The position numbers and the translations under genes are program-made. Below the pieces are notes generated by a model, which made no database searches, was not told the origin of the DNA, and saw only the letters and a program-made list of their open reading frames with translations. Of a DNA stretch of 64,000 nucleotides, positions 50,094-59,190 are shown piece by piece. Source of the stretch: Phycomyces blakesleeanus NRRL 1555(-). Taxonomy: Eukaryota; Mucoromycota; Mucoromycetes; Mucorales; Phycomycetaceae. Within the stretch, counting starts at the first letter, position 1. The number at the start of each line of letters is the position of its first letter. The stretch is from contig NW_017265142.1 of NCBI RefSeq assembly GCF_001638985.1, positions 1,046,572 to 1,110,571 on the forward strand, in the 5' to 3' direction.

Positions 50094-50396
50094 TTAAGTC
50101 ATCAGCTTGTTAAAGACCAGTGGAGTGTACTGATACAATGTGACAGCAGAGAGGGAAACGATGCTCAACAAGAGAGTGTCTGTAATGCCAAGCCAATAAT
50201 AGCAGAGATTAGTTTGTGAATGTGAATGAATTATTATTGTTATTTAGTCAAATTGGTTATATCGTATATATTAGCTGTACATACTGAACAAGGCCTTTTC
50301 CCAGGGTTCCAACATGTAAAGAGCTGTCTGGAGTTCATACTGATAGATCTTGGTAGACACATAGTCAGACAGACCACCCTTGGATTCTGTTGCCAT
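50094..50396 (-). CDS. Small subunit of serine palmitoyltransferase (ssSPT-like)
   Basis: Small ER-membrane activator of serine palmitoyltransferase, the first enzyme of sphingolipid synthesis. Two exons, 50396-50285 and 50179-50094, give 65 residues. The family core is very clear: 'YQYELQTALYMLEPWEKALF', followed across the intron by a hydrophobic helix ('NTLLLSIVSLSAVTLY') and 'YTPLVF'. Animal ssSPT proteins share 'TALYMLEPWE' and a 'Y-x-F/T-P' end. The N-terminus 'MATESKGGLSDYVSTKI' is unremarkable. The donor is GTATGT and the acceptor TTACAG. As with the COX7-type gene upstream, the exons are too short for usual gene finding. Confidence 0.9.
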
Positions 50397-52496
50397 TATT
50401 GTTATTTATTATATATATATATATATTTATATGATTAATTTAAATTTTGAGTAGGAAAGTGAATATGTAGATAGCGTAAAAGAGAGAGAGAGAGAGAGAG
50501 TATAAATAAATGTATATAAATATATATATATCTGTGTGTGTGTGTGGGATGATGATTTTATTTTATTTTTTTAAAAAAAAAAGTCAAGCCCTTCTGAGTT
50601 CTAAATATTGATAAAGGTATTGTAAGATAAAAAAACAAAAAAATATTATGGTATCTTATACTCTGATTATACTGCTTATAACTACTTTTTTCATTTTTTT
50701 TTGTTTTCATTCCCTTATAAATAATCCAAGTGTCACTTTAAAATTTAAGCCATAAAACAGATCCAACACAATATAGCTATATCAGACTCTTACCTAGTAA
50801 AACAGACATATTCTTGTTGAAATACACATGGTTGGATTGTCATTCACCGAAATCTACAACCGTCAAAATGTCATTGAAGAAGTCATTTGTCCTATAAGTA
50901 CCTTTGTACTCTAAGACTAGATCACTAGGAAATGACCCCACCAAGCATTGAGGACAGTGTTTCTCATGCCCAGGGACGAGTGTTGTCTTGAGAGGATTGT
51001 TAATACAAATAAACAAAAATCGCGTTTGAATATTGGCAGAAATGATGAAAAGACATGGATAATGTAATTGAAATAAACCCATCCCAAAGTTTACTATCAG
51101 TAAGGACTCTGCATAGTCTTTGACATGGCTACTGTGTTGCACATCCAAGCCTTTTTTTTCGGAACAGGCAACCAGGAACTGGGACCAAAAATGGAAAAGC
51201 GTGATTTGGAGCGATAGGTCTCATTTTCCTTCTCTTCAAGATATAGATATAGATGACCGAGAGCATGCATAGAGAAGGTTTGAAGAGAAAATATCATCTT
51301 GGCTGTCTCTAAGCTAAGAGCACATGAAGGAAAGAATGTATCTGAGCTAGAGAAGGAACATGCTTTGTCTTGTCTTGCCTGCTTGTATAATAATATGAAG
51401 CGTGAAGGCACACGTCAAGGTCATATAAAAATCAATTCAACCAATTTTATGACATGTTGTAAAACAAGAATACTCAGCATTGTATTCCAAAAAGACAACT
51501 CCCCAGTTCACAAAGCAAATACGCCCAGAAAAAGAAATGCAAGGTAGAGTTTGGTCTTGATGTTATTGAACGGATAACAAGTTGCTTACTGTTAAGCAAA
51601 GTAATTTGGGGCACATGCTATATTGAGTAAAGAAAATAGATGCCCTATTTACAAAAGAATCTATGGTGTAATCTTTAGATAGTTTTGTTTTCAAGAGCTA
51701 TTTGTTGAGCATAGGAAGAAAAAGAGAAGTATAAAAAGCAATATATTTCATTTACATATATTGTGGGTTAGAATCTCGCATTATTTGTTGTGTTCTTTTC
51801 ATTCATCGATTTTAAATACATCTTTCAGACATTTGCTTCAATTAGATTCATAAATTTGACATTTTATTCTATTTTACCTTTGTAAAAACTTATAAACGTA
51901 CCGACGTACCGACCTACACACGTACAAAGTTACAAGCTTACACACACACATATATATATATATATAGAGGCCAGGTTTATTAAAAAGGATAATTGATTGA
52001 AAATATTAAATGTAAAAAAAAAAGTCTATTAAGTATTAAGCACTAAGCCAATAAACATTCAACGGAAAGCTAATTTCTTTTGGTTTTTTGGTATGGATGA
52101 GCACGGCTTGAATTTTAACCAGGTTACACTATTATTTATGTGTACGGCTTATTCGAATACATCAATTTTCAAATTGCTGATTTTTTTTTTTTTTGATAAA
52201 TCTTCCAATTATTGGCCTGTGTATTATGTCAAACAGAGTGTTTTTTTTATTAGAGTATTAATAAATTAACGGGTTGAATTGTAGTAAGAATAAAGCTAAA
52301 TTACTTCTTTTTTTTGTAGTTTAAATAATATTCTCATTTCAAGCCTTTTGGATTACTACAAGGAAATGAAAAACGTATAAATATATCAACTTCTTCTTCT
52401 TCTTTATATATACTTCACTTATCCTCTCAACATCTTCTATTGTATCAACATCAATCCAAAAGAGAAGGAAGACATTCATCTTATATTCTTTCACCA
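50397..52496. other. Gene-poor stretch with a possible decayed ORF
   Basis: Two overlapping minus-strand frames (51411-51097 and 51148-50840) with fairly normal amino-acid composition could be one frameshifted old gene; neither matches a family I know. Otherwise AT-rich, with a (GA)n tract at about 50482-50500. The last 100 bases form the leader of the membrane-protein gene. Confidence 0.35.
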
Positions 52497-54103
52497 ATGC
52501 GAGTCCCACTATCATATGAACACCAAATCCAGCTGGTCCTAATAGCTTCTGCATTGATAATTCTCCTACTGCCTGTCAATTCCGCTGCACCCATCGAGAC
52601 TGACTTGAAAGAAAATCAGGATCAATCTGACATAGAAACTTACTTACTTCGCCACTTATCAAAAGCAGTAATCGACGCACTTAAAGTTCTCAAGACCGTA
52701 ATTTTCGCTTATATTGCTCATGTCATGACAGTTCGCTCTGATCCTAGCACGACCTTGCTACCAAACATTTATAAACGACTTTCAGCATTGGCCTGGCCCA
52801 CTGGCAGTGTTTATGAATCATTTGGTGTAATCGTTAAATTAAGAAGTTCAAATAAATGGTTTTATCCTAACGGTACCTCGTAAGTACATATAAGATACAC
52901 AGCTGATAAAAGAATGTGTGGAAGATATTAATTCATTTTGCATAATCATATTTTTACTTACAATAGTAGAGATACTTGTGATCCTATCATAGCATATTCG
53001 AGCCTACCCACCCTAAATAGCAATAACCGGATCAGCTCAACGACGCCCTTTATCCCATCACAAAGAGAAATATCTCCATTTGATGTTAACCCTGGACTTG
53101 AAAGTACAAGGATGAACCAATACGATAACATTGAATATCTAAAAAATACATTGGACAAAATGGGCCCGAAGAAAGCCAAGCGCGTCAAAGTCTGTATTTT
53201 TAATGGCAGCCTATACATTGATACCAACACACTATTGATTTCAAAAAACGGAACCAATTTGCGGCTCAAAACTGCTGACATGACAATATGTGGTTTAGGA
53301 GTAAACTGTACATACCAGCTACCTGTTCATCCAAGTTACGTGCGCTACTTTTCCAAGTCAATGATTGATGAGCTTGAACTATCTTCCTATATACAAAAAC
53401 GTGCTTCCTTCAAGACCTTCATTGCTTTTCTTCAGCTCGCCTATACCGTTTATGAATGTATCTAAGGAACCGGACAGAAATGGTCCAAGGTGCTCGTGAT
53501 AATTTTTATGATCATGTCAATTCTTCAAATTGTATCCATCTATATACTGCCTGCACAAGTAGCTGCATATAGTATCAGAGGCGTGGTAGAATTCCAAAAT
53601 ACATACGAGGATTTGAAGGCTGAAGAAAAAGAATATTCTCATTTTTTTGCGACATTTTTTGTTCGTGTGTTTCCCGGTATACCGAAAAAAATATTTACCG
53701 ATCGAGAATGCATTGCCTACGACATATTGTGCAAAGTTGGAATAAAGCAAAAGGACGTTTATGCTTTGGCCAACCCTTCCAAAACAGCCGAGATATTGAA
53801 TAGAGTCCAGTACCCTGACTGGTGGGAAGCTGTTGTTATTCTTGGTAGCACATTTATTTGGATAATGCTTGGATTTTGGCCAGGATTTATGACTGGAACA
53901 ATTACCGAAGTACTTGTCTTAATTTGGATCTTTGCTGGATTTCTATTTCTTATTCTTCGTATCTTCTTGTTTGATCCAAGCTACCTTATTGGCTGGAAAT
54001 TATATTTTTTTCTACGGTTTTTTTGCTGTTGCCAGGCATCAGTCTTGTTCTTGCTGCCACAATCTATGGTTACGTTTTTGGAACTCAAATAGAGACCAGT
54101 TAG
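52497..54103 (+). pseudogene. Secretory/membrane protein gene with in-frame stop and 3' frameshift
   Basis: I do not recognise the family. Exon 1 (52497-52879) starts at an ATG followed by a good signal peptide ('IQLVLIASALIILLLPVNSA'); exon 2 starts at 52967 and stays in phase. An ectodomain with 'RDTCDPIIAYSS', N-glycosylation sites and paired Cys follows. The frame then hits TAA at 53463-53465, yet the same frame continues open for 200 codons through three membrane helices ('VLVIIFMIMSILQIVSIYIL', 'WWEAVVILGSTFIWIMLGF', 'VLVLIWIFAGFLFLILRIF'). Near 54000-54020, in T runs, the likely C-terminal helix ('LPGISLVLAATIYGYVFGTQ') shifts to another frame, ending at TAG 54101-54103. Either two recent lesions, assembly errors in T runs, or readthrough. 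It shares a Cys motif with the neighbouring convergent gene. Confidence 0.6.
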
Positions 54104-54493
54104 ATATATTGTTATCTTTATATAAACTAACGAACTTGTATAAAAAGAAAAGAAGAAATTTGATGTATAGTATTATGATGATTCTTAGTAAAGAAAAATA
54201 TGAGTAAAAGAGTTAAAATTGATGTTTATGTTCGTGTCAATGTATTTTATTTTGTGCATAACTAAGCAACTGATAAAGCTAAAGAAGGCGAACATATTTG
54301 GTATATTTGATGGTTGTTGCTGGTTTTTAAATAAGTTTTTACGAGTATAGTATCTTTTGCAATTGAAGCACTTCTAGTGTGGTCATTAGATAATCTTTGG
54401 GGTGTTCTGGGGTGTCTATGGTTAGCACTTCAAAAATGAGAGAAATAGGTACTGTAAGAGTGTTGTTTATTAAAAAGAATCAAGAATTGTTGT
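54104..54493. other. Intergenic between convergent membrane-protein genes
   Basis: AT-rich 3' flanks; no gene or RNA seen. Confidence 0.4.
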
Positions 54494-55231
54494 TTAATTT
54501 AGTTGCGCTCTATGTAATTTTGCGCACAGTCTTCTCACCAAGTTAAAAATGTATTTAACAAAGAGAACAGTGTCATAGATTGTAAAGTAAATAGTGGCCT
54601 GGTAAAATAGAAATAAAAAAATAAGTATATAATAGGCATGTCTCAGATATCTATCCACGGTTTCTTGAGAGGCAGGCTCGCAAAATATATCAAACTCAGT
54701 GGCAACGCACTCGTCGTAAGGTACAAAGATATATAGAAAGATTCTTAGTTCAGTATATGGAATAGTAAACCAAATAAAATTCTTCTCATTGGCCACCTCG
54801 GATGGGGTCTTTTTGGTTTTTGGATTGTATGTTTTTTTAGGCGGGGGGCTGGAGTGTGTTCTAGTAGTAACAGAAGACCCAAGATTAGTCCTGAAGCTTG
54901 TCACTGGTACGGTAACATAATATGTACGATCGTAAGTGACGGTAGTGTATGATGTTTTATAACTAGTAGCTTTTGGATGGATAATATTGGTAATTGAATA
55001 AATCTTGGTATTTGTAAATTCCTTTACGGGTTTATCGATTAGTTTTGAGCCTGATGATATTTGAAGAGCTGTCGAGTCTGATTCAATTTGGGGAGAAGCT
55101 CTCCGGTTTGACATATCAGGCACATTATAAGGAGAAGAATGTCTAGATGTGGAAATATTAACATGAGTAATATGCTTGAAGAATATTATAGAGCATGTAA
55201 TGACTACTATAATTCGAGAAAATGTGAGCAT
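54494..55231 (-). CDS. Hypothetical secreted/membrane protein
   Basis: Single-exon frame of 245 residues, no known family. The N-terminus ('MLTFSRIIVVITCSIIFF') is a signal peptide or anchor. A Ser/Thr-rich stalk follows with repeats of Tyr/Thr ('TSYTTVTYDRTYYVTVPVTS') and a Pro/Lys segment, suggesting an O-glycosylated surface protein. Near residue 170 is 'YDECVATEFDIFCEPASQE', whose E-C-[IV]-A...D-I-[LF]-C pattern recurs in the convergent gene to the left ('RECIAYDILCK'). A membrane helix ('HAYYILIFLFLFYQATIYF') and a short basic tail end the protein. The frame is intact, unlike its neighbour. Confidence 0.62.
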   Translation of the reverse strand: MLTFSRIIVVITCSIIFFKHITHVNISTSRHSSPYNVPDMSNRRASPQIESDSTALQISSGSKLIDKPVKEFTNTKIYSITNIIHPKATSYKTSYTTVTYDRTYYVTVPVTSFRTNLGSSVTTRTHSSPPPKKTYNPKTKKTPSEVANEKNFIWFTIPYTELRIFLYIFVPYDECVATEFDIFCEPASQETVDRYLRHAYYILIFLFLFYQATIYFTIYDTVLFVKYIFNLVRRLCAKLHRAQLN

Positions 55232-55899
55232 ATTGTAAGAAAGAAAAACCTTATTAATTAAAGAGAATGTTAAAGAAGTTTTATTTCTTTAAGCTAGACA
55301 TAGAAATGGTACTATTTATATTTGTAAAATTCAATATACCATTTAAAACAGAATCTCATTATTTAATTCAATTTTCTTCTACGTGCTCATTATTGCAATA
55401 ATGAATCCTTATTACTAATAATGTTGACAAGTGAAAAAGAAAAATAAAGGGAAACCAAATTTAAACTTGACAAAGGAACAAACCAATTTCTCTTTCTCTC
55501 TAGTTCACTTGCTCATATAAATATCTTTTATTAAACAAAAATAAAATGCAACAAATCAAAGTTGCCAGCATCAAAGTAGAATAACAAGGGCTTAACCACT
55601 AAAAGTCCACAAAATAATACATCATTTTTTCTCATTAAAATCACACCATGTCTCTTTCCAGATCAATAAAGAAAAATCCTTACCAACAAAAAGCAGCTTT
55701 TAGATTATGAAAGAAGACTGACAGTTAGCGGTGCTATTAGAAATGGATCACCCACTGGAATTTTTTTTTTAAAAGAATCATATATCTTTATAAACAATAT
55801 ACTACAATAAAAAGCTGGAGAGACACTTGGACAGATTTTCCCCAATAAACAACAACAAAAAACTTTGATTGTTAATGAATGAGATCAATGCCATTTGAT
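55232..55899. other. Intergenic, start of transposon-rich zone
   Basis: AT-rich, promoter of the minus-strand membrane-protein gene on the left. No gene called. Confidence 0.35.
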
Positions 55900-56423
55900 T
55901 ATGGACATTAAAAAGATTCTTAAGCCAACTCTAGGAGATATTAACACCTTCATGCCAAGCACATTGGTACATTCGATCTTCAAGTCTATCATTTGTTGAA
56001 CACTTCATAAATTAGGATTGTATTTCCATAACACAACGTACATTCCACTGTTACCAAATGCACATAAGAAGAAGCGATTTGATTTTGTTAAATACACCAG
56101 AAAGACTAATCTGAAGTGGAGATTGCGTCATCTGGAGTGATGAGTCAAAGTTTATGCTTTTTGACAATGGTGGAAAAACTAGAATAGGAAAGTATCCTAA
56201 AGGAAGCTACTTCAATTCACATGAGCTTTCGGTTAGAATAATGAATGAGAATTTATCTAACACAAATATAGTACCTCCTGTCAAAAGTTTAATTTTGTAG
56301 AAGAGTAAAAGAAGCACCAAAACTTGACAGTAATAGTGTGGCTTCCGAATAACCCAGACCTCAGCTCCATAGAAAATTTATTATCATACCTTACCAAAAG
56401 AGTAAGGGCAAGAGTCCCATTTC

Positions 56424-56454
<31 letters not shown>

Positions 56455-56591
56455 CTCTTAAGAAGTTGGATACTGCTATCCGTGTGGAACGAAGCAATAT
56501 CCTGGCTGAAATTTTCAAGACTCATTGCATGTCAATTCCTAATTGCATACACGAGATGAAGAGGGTTCATGGAGGGTCATCAAACTATTGA
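55900..56591 (+). pseudogene. Decayed Tc1/mariner-type transposase
   Basis: Plus-strand fragments in shifting frames follow the Tc1 order: 'TLHKLGLYFHNTTYIPLLPN', 'HKKKRFDFVKYTRKTNLKW', then the second catalytic Asp region 'WSDESKFMLFDNGGKTRI', then 'NNPDLSSIENLLSYLTKRVR' (third acidic site region, normally NPDLNPIENLW) and the C-terminal 'SIPNCIHEMKRVHGGSSNY' before TGA at 56589-56591. Stops and shifts occur throughout, and an (AAT)n expansion of about 30 bases (56424-56453) interrupts the part after the third acidic site. It is non-functional. The N-terminal DNA-binding part and terminal repeats were not found. Confidence 0.82.
56424..56453. repeat. (AAT)n microsatellite inside the Tc1 relic
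   Basis: About ten AAT units splitting the decayed transposase after its 'NPDLSSIENL' block. Confidence 0.85.
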
Positions 56592-56682
56592 TTTTTTCTT
56601 TAAAAAAACAATACCTTCGTATTTATATGTTTTCAGGCATGAGTTGCTAAGTGAAAGAAGATCAACTAAACTAAGAAGGCTA

Positions 56683-57005
56683 CAGTGGTCCCTCGATAAT
56701 TTCAAGGTCAAGGCGGGGACTAAGCGCCTTGAAATTATCGAAGAATGAAATAGCGAGTGCAGATTATATATTTTACGATGAAGGTAGAGAGAGTGTTAAA
56801 GTACGCTTTGTTAGAAATATCCCTATATACAATAAAAAAAAGTTAGCAGCAAGGTATTATCATAACTCGATTGGCTGAAATTCTTCCTCATTAAGGATTC
56901 AGGCTAAAAATTATTGTGAAAGTGAAATTACCAAGAATCGTGAAAGTTTAGCTCGGTTTTTAGAAGGAGAGTTGTCAGAACCTTGAAATTATCGAGGGAC
57001 CACTG
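56683..57005. mobile_element. MITE with pogo/Tigger-like ends, TA duplication
   Basis: 323-bp element flanked by TA (56681-56682 and 57006-57007). Terminal inverted repeats of 26 identical bases begin CAGTGGTCCCTCGATAATTT; the CAGTGGTCCCTCG start is typical of pogo/Tigger/Fot elements. At the left end the subterminal part of the repeat (cgataatttcaagg) recurs in reverse about 20 bases inside, making an extra hairpin. No coding frame. It lies about 90 bp from the Tc1 relic but has unrelated ends. Confidence 0.88.
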
Positions 57006-58499
57006 TAAAGAAATTGTACTATTGATTTATCAGAACTTAATAAGTATGATGTCCATTGTTGGTACGTGTCCATACACACATATATATATATATACCTTGG
57101 TTGTAAAATAAATAAATAAACTCAAACAGATCTCAGTACTGACTATTGTATTAAATTATTCGTTCATCTGTTTTTAAAGTGTATCCGATAAATCCCAAAA
57201 GTAAAAACAAAGATTTTTTTGTCAAGACCTGCGCTTGAAGGCCGATCCACTCAAGTTTACACCCAAGCTTCTCAACAACCCTCATTCCTGCCTACTCGGC
57301 ATGGCATCAAATTTACCATGACGGCAAAGTATCGGTGAAATGCTTTAATGCCAAACTGCTCAGGACAGGTGTCTGAGACACCCAAGTGGAACAGCATAGC
57401 ATTTACTTAGGCACCTTAACTTTGCTTTGGGTTCGTCCCTCATGTCCAGTTCTGTTTACCAGAGCGTGGGTTACAAGTATCAAAGTCTAAGCAATGAGGG
57501 ACTTGAAAAGCACAGGGATCATTTCAACAGGAAGCAGTAAAATACAGGAGATCGTACTGGTTAATCCATCTGCATTACTTCACGTCCAGGTGTTCAACGA
57601 ATTTAAAAAAAAAAAAACTCTACGCATCCAGGTGATACACCCTTATACTTGCACCTTTCTGTGACAATCTTGACCTGCCCCGAAGGACAAAATCTGGAGA
57701 GCCAATATCCAAAGTCCTAAGAAAATAGCATAAAGCTACCTCGGCGTTCCTCAGTCTTCTCCATGTTATGTGCCGCACAACACATAAAAAACTGACGTGG
57801 ATTTCATCCGGCTTTCGCCTTCATATGACTGACTCAGGAAGTTCTTTAACATCCAGTATGCTCTACACTAAGAGCTACTTTCCCTGACGGTACTTGTGAT
57901 CAGTTGGTTTTTTATAAATAAGTTTAGCCTTCGATGAAACTTTTCACCGGGATTAGGGAGTTTGTAAAAACAACCCGACTCATTGGAAGCTACTTAACAC
58001 AAAGACAAGAACTCAAGACAAGGTGAGGGGATTGCACCCTCCAATAACCTTTTCCAGGGAGTGAAGGCTACTGACTTGTTGGTATGTCTGGAAAAGCAGT
58101 TCACTAGTTCACAATCCAGAGCAGTCAAAAGACCACTCCGGTTCAAACATTGGAGCTTCTCCATCTCAAACAATAAAGTCCAAGACAGAATCCCTTTTGG
58201 TTTCTTCTCCCCTGCAGTAAATGCAGGTAGAATCGCGCAAGGCACAGATCAGGTTTCAGACCATAGCATCTTGAGCGAACTCAATAGGCAGACCACCCAA
58301 AGAGCGCAATGCTTCCAATAAAAAACCAGAAACTCATATTAAGACAAGCCCTATAAACAAGGCGTCTACAATGAGCGAGTTGTAAATGAGCCCGAAGACT
58401 CATTGTTAAAGACCATGATATACACATCTTGCATGAAAATGTTTACATATATTCCTTTTGATATATCGTGACCGATAGAATACGAGATATTCAGGGATC
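57006..58499. other. Transposon-like debris, no intact gene
   Basis: Base composition is more balanced than the AT-rich flanks and frames are short, as in decayed coding DNA. The best frame (58245-57994, minus, 83 codons, 'EMEKLQCLNRSGLLTALDCE') has normal composition but no family I can name. A LINE or other retroelement remnant is possible, not shown. Confidence 0.35.
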
Positions 58500-59190
58500 A
58501 CTGCAAAGGTAGAAATAGAAAGAAAATAGAGTATAAGGTTAATATACTTATTGTGTCAAAGTGTGTGCGCGTGTGCGCGTTTACTTACCTAACCGATAAT
58601 CGCAAAGGGCTTAAAAAGTACTGGTGCTCAAAAGCAAAACGGGGCTGGAAACGGGACACTGGACACTGTGATAAAATAAAAGAAAACATCGGATCATAGT
58701 TAGTATGTTGACCGTGTCAAAGTGCGTGTATTCGTTTACTTACCTAGCAGATAACTACGTAGGGCTTAAACAGTACTTGTGCTCGAAAGCAAAACGGGAC
58801 TAGACACTGGACACTGGACACTGTGAAAAAGAAAAGAAAACATCAAATCATAGTTAGTGTGGTGATCGTGTCAAAGCATCTGTGTGTGTGTATTTACTTA
58901 CCTGATACATGAACTTGACGTGAAGAACCTCTCTGTGACCGCAGTGAAATGGACGCTGGGCATAAAAAAACAAAAAAAAAACACGCACAGAGAAACACTG
59001 TGTTGTAGTTAGTATATTGACCGTGTTAAAATGTGTGTGTGTGTCTGTATAATATTTTACCTGCTATTAGACTGGACATCGTTTTTGGAACTTAGCTAGA
59101 AACCGCGTCTGGGGTGCGTTTTCATGATAAATATTAGTATGGGTCTTATACGGATAGAAAGATATAGGCAGTTAAATGCGATTTTCTTAC
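58500..59190 (-). other. Array of tandem exon-intron modules without an open frame (spliced non-coding RNA candidate)
   Basis: Reading the minus strand, five intron-like units follow one another: introns 59190-59109, 59060-58956, 58901-58821, 58743-58666 and 58588-58501, with exons 59108-59061 (48 nt), 58955-58902 (54), 58820-58744 (77) and 58665-58589 (77). Donors are GTAAGA, GTAAAA and three GTAAGT; acceptors are CCCAG, CCCAG, TCACAG, TCACAG and TGCAG; branch points read TACTAAT, TACTAAC, CACTAAC, TACTAAC and TATTAAC. The last four introns share the block 'gacacggtcaa..tactaac', and the 77-nt exons are diverged copies, so a unit of about 155 bp was duplicated. Every frame through the first 77-nt exon meets a stop, one at its very last codon, so it is unlikely to encode protein beyond that point. 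Transcription is unproven. Confidence 0.5.

Noticed and set aside
50840..51411. Two overlapping minus-strand frames as a protein-coding gene
   Set aside because: A frameshift would be needed and no family or splice structure supports it; kept only as a note in the gene-poor stretch.
53475..53500. A micro-intron (gtatct...ggacag, about 20 nt) removing the TAA in the membrane-protein gene
   Set aside because: Too short for spliceosomal splicing in fungi and without a branch point.
57994..58245. 83-codon minus-strand frame as a LINE reverse transcriptase fragment
   Set aside because: Composition fits decayed coding DNA but no reverse transcriptase motif such as the YxDD block is visible.
58500..59190. 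CRISPR-like interpretation of the regular repeat array
   Set aside because: Eukaryotic sequence; the repeated parts are introns and exons with splice signals, unequal spacing, and no short direct repeat/spacer layout.
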